Shown here: piece by piece, positions 15,754 through 23,153 of the stretch
Position numbering within the stretch: position 1 is the first letter of the stretch
Layout of the letters: every line of letters starts with the position of its first letter
Origin: Candidatus Rokubacteria bacterium 13_1_40CM_69_27
GTDB taxonomy: Bacteria; Methylomirabilota; Methylomirabilia; Rokubacteriales; CSP1-6
Assembly (NCBI GenBank): GCA_001917535.1
Contig: MNEF01000098.1
Coordinates: forward strand, 1-45,240
Reading direction: 5' to 3'
DNA length: 45,240 nucleotides
The notes under the pieces: model-generated
The model's input: the letters and a program-made list of their open reading frames with translations, nothing else
What the model was told of the DNA's origin: nothing
Databases searched by the model: none
Position numbers and translations under genes: made by a program

Positions 15754-16965
15754 TTACTTCAGACCGAAGGACTCGACGGCGAGGCTCGCGATGTGGCGGC
15801 CGATCGCCAGCGAGGCCGTAGCCGCGGGCGAGGGCGCGTTGAGGACGTGGATGGCGTCGGCCGCCTGCACGATCCGGAAGTCGTCGACCAGCGAGCCGTC
15901 GGGGCTCACCGCCTGCGCGCGCACCCCCGCCCCTGCCCGCTGCACGTCCTCGGCGCGGAGCTCGGGCACCAGGCGCTGGAGCGCGCGGACGAAGGCCCGC
16001 TTGCTGAGCGAGCGGTACATCTCGTAGAGCCCGGTGCGCCAGTAGCGGCGTGCCATCGCCCAGAAGCCGCGGTAGGCGAGCGTTCCCAGGAGCTCCCCGG
16101 GCTGGATCCGGCCAAACGTGTACCCCTCGCGTGCGAAGGCCAGCACCGCGTTGGGCCCCGCCTCGATGTCGCCGTGGACGGTCTTGGTGAAGTGCACGCC
16201 GAGGAACGGGAACTCCGGATCCGGCACCGGATAGATGAGACCGCGTACGAGGGGGCGGCGCTCCGGCCTCAGGAAGTAGTACTCGCCGCGGAAGGGGATG
16301 ATCCTGACGTCGGTGGGGGCGCCGGCCATGCGGGCCACGACGTCGGAGTAGAGCCCGGCGCAGTTGACGATCCGCCGCGCCCTGACGCTGAGCCGCGGCG
16401 TGCCCAGCTCGAGGCCGTCACCGGTGCGCGCGATCGCTGTCACTTTCGCATTCGTCTCGATCGACACGCCGGCGCCGATCAGGCCCCGCGCCAGCGCCGC
16501 GGCGACCTCTTTGAAGTCGACGATGGTGGTGGTCGGCGAATGGATGGCGCGAATGGCCGCCGCCTGCGGCTCCAGCTCGCGTAGGCGCGGCGGGTCGATC
16601 AGGGCAAGATCCTTCACGCCGTTGGCTAGACCGCGCTCGTAGAGCGCCTGCAGGCGTGGCAGCTCGTCCTCGCGGGTGGCCACGATGACCTTGCCGCAAC
16701 GGTCGACGCGGATGCCGTGGGCAGCGCAGAACTCCACCATCAGCCGCGCGCCCTCGACGCAGAGCCGCGCCTTGGAGGAGCCGGGCTTGTAGTAGATGCC
16801 GGAGTGGATGACGCCGCTGTTGTGGCCGGTCTGGTGCGCGGCCAGCGCCGGCTCCTTCTCGAGGATCACGAGCCGTGCACGGGGGGCGCGCGCGCCGAGC
16901 GCGCACGCGGTGGCGAGCGCGACGATGCCGCCGCCGATGATGGCCAGATCGTACCGGTCCGACAC
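15754..16965 (-). CDS. lhgO: L-2-hydroxyglutarate oxidase/dehydrogenase (FAD)
   Basis: A 403-residue FAD oxidoreductase. The dinucleotide motif is DLAIIGGGIVALATA at residues 6-20. LhgO/L2HGDH signatures follow: LEKEPALAAHQTGHNSGVIH, SGIYYKPGSSKARLCVEGAR and FRGEYYFLRPERRPLVRGLI. The enzyme oxidises L-2-hydroxyglutarate to 2-oxoglutarate and passes electrons to quinone or oxygen. GTG 16965 is chosen because it directly precedes the FAD motif and because a TTGACA-N17-TATCAA promoter ends 7 nt upstream. The neighbouring glutaryl-CoA-type dehydrogenase and C5-acid lyase genes make a hydroxyglutarate/glutarate role coherent, but this is inference. Confidence 0.92.
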   Translation of the reverse strand: MSDRYDLAIIGGGIVALATACALGARAPRARLVILEKEPALAAHQTGHNSGVIHSGIYYKPGSSKARLCVEGARLMVEFCAAHGIRVDRCGKVIVATREDELPRLQALYERGLANGVKDLALIDPPRLRELEPQAAAIRAIHSPTTTIVDFKEVAAALARGLIGAGVSIETNAKVTAIARTGDGLELGTPRLSVRARRIVNCAGLYSDVVARMAGAPTDVRIIPFRGEYYFLRPERRPLVRGLIYPVPDPEFPFLGVHFTKTVHGDIEAGPNAVLAFAREGYTFGRIQPGELLGTLAYRGFWAMARRYWRTGLYEMYRSLSKRAFVRALQRLVPELRAEDVQRAGAGVRAQAVSPDGSLVDDFRIVQAADAIHVLNAPSPAATASLAIGRHIASLAVESFGLK

Positions 16966-16972
16966 GACGCCA

Positions 16973-17001
16973 TTGATAGGGCGCGCCCTCGCGCCTGTCA
17001 A
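16973..17001 (-). promoter_or_regulatory. Promoter of the L-2-hydroxyglutarate oxidase gene
   Basis: A minus-strand perfect -35 TTGACA (16996-17001), a 17-nt spacer and TATCAA (16973-16978) are seen. The -10 ends 7 nt before the GTG at 16965, predicting transcription start at the start codon. Confidence 0.68.
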
Positions 17002-17058
17002 GCGCCGAGGGTGTTGAGGTACCATGCCGGGGCGGGTCCAGCCCGCGAGGAGGCCGGC

Positions 17059-17475
17059 ATGCGCCGCATCTTCACCAAGAAGGATTCGGAGCGCCGCGAG
17101 GCGAAGGACGGGCACCCGCGCAGCGTCCACATGATGGTGGAGCCGGCCACGGCCGGCTCCGCGCACCTGGCGATGGGGCTGGAGGCCGTGGATCCGGGCA
17201 GCCGGATCCCTGTCCATGTCCATGCCGAGGCCGAGGAGGTCCTCTTCGTCTACGCGGGGCGCGGGCGCGCGCGGGTGGGCGATCAGGAGGTCGAGGTGGG
17301 GCCGGAGACGGCGATCTTCGTGCCCAAGGGCACGCCCCACGGTTTCGTGAACACGTCGGGCGGGCACGTGCATCTGACATGGACGTTCGCGCCGCCCGGC
17401 GAGCACGAGAAGTTCCGCCGGGAGGATCTCTGGAAGCACGCCGCCCGGGCCACGGCGGGGGACGGGAACGACTGA
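17059..17475 (+). CDS. Cupin-domain protein
   Basis: A 138-residue single-domain cupin. The first motif is [25 protein letters not shown], where the two His of HVH and a Glu are the usual metal ligands. The second is [20 protein letters not shown], with a further His. Cupins of this size act as metal-dependent oxygenases, isomerases or ligand sensors. The gene starts an operon with a MaoC hydratase and a CitE-like lyase (TGATG overlap downstream). GAGGAGG lies 7-13 nt upstream of ATG 17059, and a TACCAT hexamer at 17020-17025 could be the -10 of a leadered promoter divergent from lhgO. Confidence 0.85.
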   Translation: MRRIFTKKDSERREAKDGHPRSVHMMVEPATAGSAHLAMGLEAVDPGSRIPVHVHAEAEEVLFVYAGRGRARVGDQEVEVGPETAIFVPKGTPHGFVNTSGGHVHLTWTFAPPGEHEKFRREDLWKHAARATAGDGND

Positions 17476-17927
17476 TGGCGGGCAAGTACTTCGAGGAGCT
17501 GGAGGTCGGTCAGACCTTCCGGCACCAGCCGGGGCGGACCATCACCGAAGCCGACAACGTGTTCTTTTCCTGTCTCACGATGAACCCGCAGCCGCTGCAC
17601 GTCGACTTCCACGCCGCGGCGAAAGCGGAGTTCGGCCGGCCGCTGGTCAACAGCCTGCTCACGCTCGGCGTCACCGTCGGCCTGTCGGTCGGTGAGACGA
17701 CGCTCGGGACCACCGTGGGCAATCTCGGCTTCGAGAAGATCGAGTTCCCGAAGCCGGTCTTCCACGGGGACACGATCTACGCGGAGACGGAGGTCGTGGA
17801 CAAGCGCGAGTCCAGGTCGCGCCCACAATGGGGCATCGTCACCTTTGAGCACCGCGCGCGCAATCAGGACGGCGAGCTCGTCATGCGGGCCCGGCGCCAG
17901 GCGATGATGCGCCGGCGGCCCGGGTGA
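17475..17927 (+). CDS. MaoC-family hydratase (itaconyl/mesaconyl-CoA-hydratase-like)
   Basis: A 150-residue single hotdog MaoC protein. The start [20 protein letters not shown] and the active-site helix [21 protein letters not shown] (Asp/His dyad in PLHVD) are clear. The [16 protein letters not shown] segment and [18 protein letters not shown] end match MaoC proteins found next to CoA-ester lyases, for example Rv2499c beside Rv2498c in Mycobacterium, a cluster linked to itaconate and leucine breakdown. The likely reaction is hydration of an enoyl (methyl)succinyl-CoA-like ester. Start and stop both overlap the neighbouring genes (TGATG). Confidence 0.85.
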   Translation: MAGKYFEELEVGQTFRHQPGRTITEADNVFFSCLTMNPQPLHVDFHAAAKAEFGRPLVNSLLTLGVTVGLSVGETTLGTTVGNLGFEKIEFPKPVFHGDTIYAETEVVDKRESRSRPQWGIVTFEHRARNQDGELVMRARRQAMMRRRPG

Positions 17928-18841
17928 TGGCCTCCCGCGGGCGCCGCTCGCTCCACTTCGTGCCCGGCGGCAACGAGCGGATGGTCGCCAAGGCGCTCAC
18001 GCTGCCGGCCGATGGCCTCATCCTCGACCTGGAGGACGCGGTGCCGCCCGACCGCAAGCCGACGACGCGGCCGATCGTGCGCCGGTGGCTCGAGAAGCTC
18101 GACTTTGGAGGCCGCGAGCGCTGGGTGCGGATGAACCCGATTACCGGCGGCTTCGGGCGCGCCGACCTGGAGGAGACGATCGGGGGCCGACCCGACGGCT
18201 ACGTCGTCCCCAAGCCTCGCGGGGCCGCCGACGTGCGGGCGGTGGCCCAGGCGCTCGACCGGCTCGAGCATCGCCACGGCATCCCGCCCGGGGCCACGCG
18301 ACTGCTGCCGATCGCCACCGAAACGCCCGCGGGGCTGCTGCACGTCGAGGAGGTGGCGGCGGCGAGCCCGCGGATCATTGCCATCTCGTGGGGCATCGAG
18401 GATCTGAGCGCGGCGATGGGGCTGGGGCGCGTCCGCGACGGCGCCGGGAAGTATCTGGACATTCCGCGCTACGCGCGCGTCATGTGCGCCGTGGCCGCCG
18501 CCGCGGCCGGCGTCGAGGCCCTCGACACCGTCTACACCGATATCGCCGATCTGGACGGGCTGCGACGGGAGTGCGAGGACGCCGTCCAGATGGGGTTCAC
18601 CGGCAAGATCTCGATCCACCCCAACCAGATCGCCGTGATCAACGAAGCCTTTCGGCCGCCGCCGGAGGTCGTGGAGGAGGCGCGCGCGCTCGTCGCCGCG
18701 TTCGAGGAGGCCCGGCAGCGCGGCGTCTACGCGTTCGCCTTCAAGGGGCAGATGGTCGACGCGCCCCACTTGGCCCGGGCGCTGAAGATCCTGGCGCGCG
18801 CCGGCGAGCCGGCGCGGCCGGAACGCGGAGGGCCGCCATGA
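17927..18841 (+). CDS. HpcH/HpaI-fold CoA-ester lyase (CitE / citramalyl-CoA-lyase-like)
   Basis: A 304-residue TIM-barrel lyase. Family motifs are RRSLHFVPGGNERMVAKAL, the LILDLEDAVPPDRK strand (residues 31-44), WVRMNP, the Mg-ligand region IATETPAGLLH, and WGIEDLSAAMG. The end FTGKISIHPNQIAVINEAF is typical of CitE-like lyases. Characterised relatives cleave citramalyl-CoA, malyl-CoA or 3-hydroxy-3-methylglutaryl-CoA. With the coupled MaoC hydratase it could perform the last two steps of itaconyl-CoA degradation to pyruvate and acetyl-CoA; a CoA-transferase for the first step is not in this operon. ATG 17927 (a GTG at 17924 is also possible) overlaps the previous stop. Confidence 0.88.
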   Translation: MASRGRRSLHFVPGGNERMVAKALTLPADGLILDLEDAVPPDRKPTTRPIVRRWLEKLDFGGRERWVRMNPITGGFGRADLEETIGGRPDGYVVPKPRGAADVRAVAQALDRLEHRHGIPPGATRLLPIATETPAGLLHVEEVAAASPRIIAISWGIEDLSAAMGLGRVRDGAGKYLDIPRYARVMCAVAAAAAGVEALDTVYTDIADLDGLRRECEDAVQMGFTGKISIHPNQIAVINEAFRPPPEVVEEARALVAAFEEARQRGVYAFAFKGQMVDAPHLARALKILARAGEPARPERGGPP

Positions 18842-18993
18842 CGTCCGGCTGGAAGATCCTCGCCGCCGCGCTCCTCACGGTCACGCTGGGATTCTGGGCG
18901 CCTGGGCGGGCTCAAGCCGGGCGACGAGGTCACGATCCGCATCCTGAGGGACGGCCGCGTGGTCGATCTGAAGACGCGCCTGCCCTGAAGTGA
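18838..18993 (+). pseudogene. Probable relic of an exported PDZ/HtrA-type protease
   Basis: The ATG at 18838 overlaps the lyase stop (ATGA). The frame first encodes a good signal peptide (MTSGWKILAAALLTVTLGFW, then APGRAQA). From about 18904 a different frame reads LGGLKPGDEVTIRILRDGR and ends RVVDLKTRLP with TGA at 18988. That sequence has the look of the C-terminal strand and tail of a PDZ domain in HtrA/DegP-like proteases. Frame 0 continues instead into Arg/His-rich sequence to 18993. The simplest reading is an internal deletion of a signal-peptide plus protease plus PDZ gene, with an out-of-frame junction where RAQA and GLKPG are read from the same bases. It may alternatively be a real 51-residue exported peptide. 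Confidence 0.5.
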
Positions 18994-18998
18994 TCCCC

Positions 18999-20003
18999 AT
19001 GCGGGCGATGGTGCTCGAGTCGCAGGCGCCCATCGGCGCGCAGGCCCTCCGCTTGGAGACGCTCCCCAAGCCCGAGCCCGCCGCCGGCGAGATCCTGGTG
19101 CGCATCGCCGCCTGCGGGCTCTGCCGCACCGATCTGCACATCGTGGAAGGGGAGCTGCCCCTTGCGCGCACCCCCATCGTGCCGGGCCATCAGGCCGTCG
19201 GACGCGTGGACGGCATGGGGCCCGGCGTGACCCACCTGCGGCCGGGTGACCGGGTGGGGATCGCCTGGCTGCGGCGGACGTGCGGCGCGTGTCGTCACTG
19301 CGAGAGTGGGCGCGAAAATCTCTGCGAGCGCGCGGAGTTCACCGGCTACCACGCCGACGGCGGCTTCGCCGAGTACGCAGTGGTGCCGGCGGGCTTCGCC
19401 TATCTGCTGCCTGCCGTGTTCAGCGACACCGAGGCGGCGCCGCTGCTCTGCGCAGGCATCATCGGTTATCGAGCGCTGACCCTGACCGATGTGGGGCGGG
19501 GAGGGCGGCTCGGGCTGTATGGCTTCGGCTCCTCCGCTCACATCACGCTGCAGGTGGCCGTGGCCCGCGACATTCGCGTCTACGTCGTCACGCGCAGCGT
19601 CGCCGCCCGCGCGCTGGCGCGGGACCTGGGCGCGGCTTGGAGCGGCGATGTGACCGAGCGGCCGCCGACGCCGACCGAGGGCGCCATCATCTTCGCCCCG
19701 GCGGGCGAAATCGTCCCCCTGGCGCTGCGCAACCTGGCGCCCGGGGGGACGCTGGCGCTGGCGGGAATCTACATGTCCCGGATCCCGCCCCTCAACTACG
19801 CGGACCTCTACGGCGAGCGCCGCATCACGAGCGTGGCCAACAACACGCGGGACGACGGCCGCCGGCTGCTGGCCGAGGCGGCCGCGATCCCGGTGCGCCC
19901 GGCCATCACGCCATTCCCGCTGGCCGAGGCCAACCGGGCGCTGGAGCTGCTCAAGCACGGCGGGCTCACGGGCTCGGGCGTGCTCGTGACCGACCAGGAC
20001 TAA
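18999..20003 (+). CDS. Zinc-dependent alcohol dehydrogenase (MDR family)
   Basis: A 334-residue medium-chain dehydrogenase. The catalytic zinc site begins at AACGLCRTDLHIVEGELP. The structural zinc lobe has four Cys in CGACRHCESGRENLC. The nucleotide motif is LGLYGFGSSAHITLQVAVA: the usual GxGGxG is GFGSSA, as in a subgroup of AdhA-like zinc ADHs. The enzyme should oxidise an alcohol or reduce an aldehyde with NAD(P). ATG 18999 begins MRAMVLESQ; a GTG at 18990 would add three residues. It lies just after the PDZ relic and ends 45 nt before the aminotransferase gene. Confidence 0.9.
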   Translation: MRAMVLESQAPIGAQALRLETLPKPEPAAGEILVRIAACGLCRTDLHIVEGELPLARTPIVPGHQAVGRVDGMGPGVTHLRPGDRVGIAWLRRTCGACRHCESGRENLCERAEFTGYHADGGFAEYAVVPAGFAYLLPAVFSDTEAAPLLCAGIIGYRALTLTDVGRGGRLGLYGFGSSAHITLQVAVARDIRVYVVTRSVAARALARDLGAAWSGDVTERPPTPTEGAIIFAPAGEIVPLALRNLAPGGTLALAGIYMSRIPPLNYADLYGERRITSVANNTRDDGRRLLAEAAAIPVRPAITPFPLAEANRALELLKHGGLTGSGVLVTDQD

Positions 20004-20009
20004 ATCGCG

Positions 20010-20015
20010 TATGAT
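20010..20015 (+). promoter_or_regulatory. Candidate -10 TATGAT upstream of the aminotransferase gene
   Basis: TATGAT ends 33 nt before ATG 20049. GTGACC at 19985-19990 is a weak -35 at 19 nt. The gene has a purine-rich GAGCGAGG ahead of its start, so this would be a leadered promoter. Confidence 0.35.
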
Positions 20016-20048
20016 GGCGAGACCAGTCCGAGCGGAGCGAGGCATCCG

Positions 20049-21365
20049 ATGAGCGATCTCCCCGATATCGTCCGGCGCGCGGCGCGCGTCTTCCCGGGCG
20101 GTGTGCTCGGCAGCCACCGGAGTGGCCCGGGACTCGAGTTCGTCGTGCGGGAGGGGCGCGGCGCCTACCTCTGGGACACCGATGGCCGGCGATACATCGA
20201 CTACCTGCTGGGCTCCGGTCCGATGCTGCTCGGACACGCTCACCCGGCGGTGGTCGACGCCGTGCAGCGTCAACTCGACCGGGGCAGCACGTACATGCTC
20301 CTCAACGAGCCGATCATCGAGCTGGCGGAGGAGCTGGCCCGCGCGGTGCCGTGTTGCGAGCAGGTGCGGTTCACGTCGAGCGGAAGCGAGGCGACCTTCT
20401 TCGCGCTACGGCTGGCGCGCGCTTACCGCCGGCGCGAGAAGATCATGAAGTTCGAGGGCGGCTGGCACGGGACCCACGACTACGGCGCCATGAGCGTGAG
20501 CACGCGATCGCCCAAGGCATTTCCCGCGCCTACGCTCGACTCCGCCGGGGTCCCCCACGGGCTCCAGGACACGGTCCTGGTGGCCCCGTACAACGACCTG
20601 GCGACGACCGAGGCGCTGATCGCGACCTATCACGACGAGCTGGCCGCCGTCATCGTCGAGCCCTACCAGCGCGTCATCGTGCCCGCTCCCGGATTCCTCC
20701 AGGGGCTGCGGGCGGTCACGCGCCGCTACGGCGTCCCTCTGGTCTTCGACGAGATCGTCACCGGCTTTCGTCTCGCCTACGGCGGGGCCCAGGAGTACTA
20801 CGGCGTGGTTCCGGACCTGGCCACCTTCGGCAAGGTCCTGGCGGGCGGCTTCCCGCTGGGCGCCGTCTGCGGGCCCGCCGAGATCATGCGCCACTTCGAT
20901 CCGGCGCTGGAGGGCACGCCGGACTACGTCTGGCAGGCCGGCACGCTGAACGGCAACCCCATCGCCGCCGGGGCGGGCCTGGCGACGCTCAGTGAACTGA
21001 GGAAGCCCGGCACGTACCAGCGGTTGCACCGGGTGGGAGCGCGGCTGCGGGACGGGCTCCAGCAGGCCGCCCGCCGCCACGGGCTGGCGGCGCAGGTGAG
21101 CGGGGAGCCGCCGGTCTTCGACATCCTCTTCACCGAGCGCCAGGTCGTGGATTACCGCGCGACGCTCACCGCCGATCGCGAGCAGATCCGCCGCTTCAAC
21201 GAGGAGTGTCTCCGCCGCGGCGTGGTGAAGGCGGTGAACAAGATCTACGTCTCACTGGCGCTGAGCGACGCCGATGTGGAGCAGACGCTGGCCGTCTTCG
21301 ATGAGGCCCTCGCGGTTGTGGCGGCGGGCACAAGCCCTCAGCACGGTGAGTCCGCGACCTCTTGA
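20049..21365 (+). CDS. Class III aminotransferase, glutamate-1-semialdehyde-aminomutase-like
   Basis: A 438-residue PLP enzyme of the HemL-like group. The start FPGGVLGSHRSGPGLEFVVREG and the GRRYIDYLLGSGPMLLGHAHP segment match GSA aminomutases. The PLP phosphate region is RFTSSGSEATFFALRLARAY, the cofactor Asp lies in LVFDEIVTGFRLAYGG, and the Schiff-base Lys is Lys262 in TFGKVLAGGFPLG. Many HemL-like proteins outside heme operons are aminotransferases or aminomutases for other amino or keto acids, and no heme gene is nearby. The stop is followed by a hairpin-rich noncoding region. Confidence 0.88.
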   Translation: MSDLPDIVRRAARVFPGGVLGSHRSGPGLEFVVREGRGAYLWDTDGRRYIDYLLGSGPMLLGHAHPAVVDAVQRQLDRGSTYMLLNEPIIELAEELARAVPCCEQVRFTSSGSEATFFALRLARAYRRREKIMKFEGGWHGTHDYGAMSVSTRSPKAFPAPTLDSAGVPHGLQDTVLVAPYNDLATTEALIATYHDELAAVIVEPYQRVIVPAPGFLQGLRAVTRRYGVPLVFDEIVTGFRLAYGGAQEYYGVVPDLATFGKVLAGGFPLGAVCGPAEIMRHFDPALEGTPDYVWQAGTLNGNPIAAGAGLATLSELRKPGTYQRLHRVGARLRDGLQQAARRHGLAAQVSGEPPVFDILFTERQVVDYRATLTADREQIRRFNEECLRRGVVKAVNKIYVSLALSDADVEQTLAVFDEALAVVAAGTSPQHGESATS

Positions 21366-21385
21366 CGAGGCGGGGGGCCCGGCGG

Positions 21386-21631
21386 TAAACGTCGAGTACG
21401 GTGATGCGGATCAGGCGTGCCGCGCACCGTATTGGCCGTCACTCCTATCCCGGAGGTGGGGGTTATGGAGAATACGCCACCGGGCCCAGAGGCCGCGCCG
21501 TCCGGAGTTAACTAGCTACCCGAGCGGCGCGAGACGAGAACCTCAGAGTAGCCCCGGTTCTTCCCGGGGCGCGCAGCGTGACGCTGCGCAAGATCCAGGG
21601 GGAGACCGTGGGCGGGAAACACTCCGCCCAC
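21386..21631. other. Hairpin-rich noncoding region, candidate structured RNA or terminator array
   Basis: No convincing gene lies between the aminotransferase stop (21365) and the small minus-strand ORF (21656). Several perfect or near-perfect stems are visible: TACGGTG-AT-GCGG pairing with CCGC-G-CACCGTA (21397-21431); CACTCC with GGAGGTG (21440-21458); GCGCCG with CGGCGC around 21495-21540, enclosing GTTAACTAGCTAC; GCCCCGG/CCGGGGC (21551-21570); GCGCAGCG/CGCTGCGC (21571-21589); GTGGGCGG/CCGCCCAC (21608-21631). It sits between two convergent 3' ends. I could not match it to RNase P, tmRNA, 6S, SRP or any riboswitch I know. The strand is undecided. Confidence 0.45.
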
Positions 21632-21655
21632 GCCCCCCGCCAGCCCGAGATCAGT

Positions 21656-21862
21656 TCAGCCCTTCGATCCTGACCCGCGCCAGGGCCCCTGTACGAGCCG
21701 CGAGTACGAGTCGGGGGTTTCGATCACGATGGCCACCACCATTCCCCGCTGGACGGGCACAACGGCATCAGGGGCGCTCTCTCTCGGCGGGTCGGGTTCG
21801 GGCGGCATCACGGTGACAGGGCCGCAACGCCGATGCCACGGGAGATGAAGCTCACGCGGCAC
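21656..21862 (-). CDS. Small hypothetical protein, 68 residues
   Basis: From GTG 21862 the frame encodes 68 residues: a basic/His-rich start (RELHLPWHRRCGPVTVM), a Pro/Glu-rich linker (PPEPDPPRESAPD), then a hydrophobic strand pattern VVPVQRGMVVAIVIETPD and a tail SYSRLVQGPWRG. It overlaps the end of the upstream zinc-ribbon gene by 11 nt, as expected for a two-gene operon, but has no visible Shine-Dalgarno. No family is recognised. Composition is plausible for a real protein, yet a chance frame cannot be excluded. Confidence 0.35.
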   Translation of the reverse strand: MPRELHLPWHRRCGPVTVMPPEPDPPRESAPDAVVPVQRGMVVAIVIETPDSYSRLVQGPWRGSGSKG

Positions 21863-22040
21863 GGATGATGGTACAGGGGCGACACAGACGGCTTTCGAGC
21901 TCCTGACGGCTCGCCAGTGGCCCCTGGCACTTCTCACAGCGTGCCTCGCGCAGGAGGGCGTGGTGTGCGCGGCACGCCCCCGTCGCGGCCTTGACCGCGT
22001 GGCGGGTGCATCCATCCCACAGGCACTTGCCTAACGTCAT
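21852..22040 (-). CDS. Small zinc-ribbon-like protein, 62 residues
   Basis: A 62-residue protein with eight Cys and several His in paired knuckles: C6-x4-C11, C23-x2-H26, then C35-x2-C38 and C53-x2-C56. The CxxC-x14-CxxC part is a likely structural zinc ribbon. ATG 22040 has AAAAGGAG 6-13 nt upstream, a good Shine-Dalgarno. Small Cys-rich proteins like this may bind nucleic acid, act as adaptors, or be phage/plasmid-derived; I see no basis to choose. It diverges from the C39-like peptidase gene. Confidence 0.6.
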   Translation of the reverse strand: MTLGKCLWDGCTRHAVKAATGACRAHHALLREARCEKCQGPLASRQELESRLCRPCTIIRAA

Positions 22041-22118
22041 GGCGACTCCTTTTCCCAACGACGGCACAGGCCAGAATGGCCGGACGGCAGGTGCAAGGCG
22101 CGTGCCGCGAGCGCGCGG

Positions 22119-22124
22119 TATACT
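22119..22124 (+). promoter_or_regulatory. -10 hexamer TATACT of a possible leaderless promoter
   Basis: TATACT is a strong -10 match and ends 5 nt before GTG 22130, the likely start of the C39-like peptidase. Transcription would begin at or next to the GTG. Confidence 0.5.
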
Positions 22125-22129
22125 CGCTC

Positions 22130-23128
22130 GTGTTCACCGACCTCTTCGCCGTCGCGTCGGCTCTGGATGCGAGCGCGATCATGGGGGCGATTCCGCCCGC
22201 GTGCCGCCGCAAGGTCGAGGCGGCGCCGGCCGTGACTCACGACGGGGACGATCTCCTCCTGGAGTTCGGGCCGTGGCGCCCTCGTGAGGGCGCGCGTCAT
22301 CTGGTTCCCGCCTTCAGCGCGCTCAGCGATCGCCTCTGCAGCTTCCGCTTCGAAGCGTCGACCGCCGTCGCCGGCGGATGGTCCCCCTGGATCGCGGCGG
22401 TGTCGATCGGGCCGGCGGAGTTCGCCCCCGTCGAGACGGAGAGCACCGGGCTCGAGACACAGATCGATTTCTGGACGGCGGTGAGGCCGGTCGAGGCGGT
22501 GCGGCTGCGGCTCCGGTTGCGGGCCGACGGGAACGCGCTGCTGCTGGCGGCGCCGTGGCTGGTGACCCTGTCGGCGTGCGATCTGGCGCCGGTCGCGCCC
22601 GGTCGCGCCTCCGGCGCAGCGCGACTCGCCGTGCCCGCGCTGAGCCAAATGGCGGCGGGCGCCGCGATCGCGGCGCGGATCTGCTCCCCGACGAGCGTCG
22701 CGATGGTGCTCGCCTACTGGCGCATGCGGGACGACGTGGGCGGCCTGGCCGCGGAGATGTTCCATCCCGCGCTCGATCTCTACGGGGTCTGGCCTGCGGC
22801 CATCCGCGCCGCCGCCCGGCGGGGCGTGCTGGGATATCTGCTGCGCTTTCCCGACTGGGCCTCGGCCGCGTGGTGCCTGGACCGGGGGCTGCCGGTCGTG
22901 GCCTCCGTTCGGTACGCGGCGGGCGAGCTGGGTGGCGCCGCCATCGCCGAGACGTCCGGTCACCTGCTCGTCCTCACCGGATACGAGGACGGCGCCGTCC
23001 TCGTGAACGACCCGGCCGCCCCCGACGCGGCCTCGGTGCCTCGCCGCTATCCTCTCCAGCAGATCGTGCGCGTCTGGCTGGAGCGCGCCGGCGTGGGGTA
23101 CGTGCTCTTCAGGCCGGACGCGCGTTGA
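22130..23128 (+). CDS. C39-like cysteine peptidase with an N-terminal beta-rich domain
   Basis: A 332-residue protein. The C-terminal half has a papain-like C39 (bacteriocin-processing-type) domain: catalytic Cys185 in ICSPTSVAMVLAYW, His278 in ETSGHLLVLTGYED, and an Asp at 294 in VLVNDPAAPD. The N-terminal about 165 residues are beta-strand rich (LLLEFGPWRPREG, WIAAVSIGPAEF, VEAVRLRLRLRADG) and may be a carbohydrate- or ligand-binding module. No signal peptide or ABC transporter is linked, so it is probably not a bacteriocin leader peptidase. GTG 22130 is chosen because TATACT ends 5 nt before it; a frame from 22076 is open but starts upstream of that promoter. Confidence 0.75.
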   Translation: MFTDLFAVASALDASAIMGAIPPACRRKVEAAPAVTHDGDDLLLEFGPWRPREGARHLVPAFSALSDRLCSFRFEASTAVAGGWSPWIAAVSIGPAEFAPVETESTGLETQIDFWTAVRPVEAVRLRLRLRADGNALLLAAPWLVTLSACDLAPVAPGRASGAARLAVPALSQMAAGAAIAARICSPTSVAMVLAYWRMRDDVGGLAAEMFHPALDLYGVWPAAIRAAARRGVLGYLLRFPDWASAAWCLDRGLPVVASVRYAAGELGGAAIAETSGHLLVLTGYEDGAVLVNDPAAPDAASVPRRYPLQQIVRVWLERAGVGYVLFRPDAR

Positions 23129-23137
23129 GGGGAAGGC

Positions 23138-23151
23138 CGGCGCGCGCGCCG
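23138..23151. terminator. Palindrome between convergent stops
   Basis: CGGCGCGCGCGCCG is a perfect 14-nt palindrome between the stop of the C39-like gene (23128) and the stop of the convergent membrane protein gene (23154). A bidirectional terminator is plausible. Confidence 0.4.
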
Positions 23152-23153
23152 AC

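Noticed and set aside
16965..17439. Longer N-terminus for the L-2-hydroxyglutarate oxidase
   Set aside because: The extension is antisense to the cupin gene, lacks homologous features, and lies upstream of a good TTGACA/TATCAA promoter.
21274..21816. A 180-codon plus-strand frame overlapping the aminotransferase end and the hairpin region
   Set aside because: The product is Ser/Arg/Pro-rich without domains and would start inside the aminotransferase gene.
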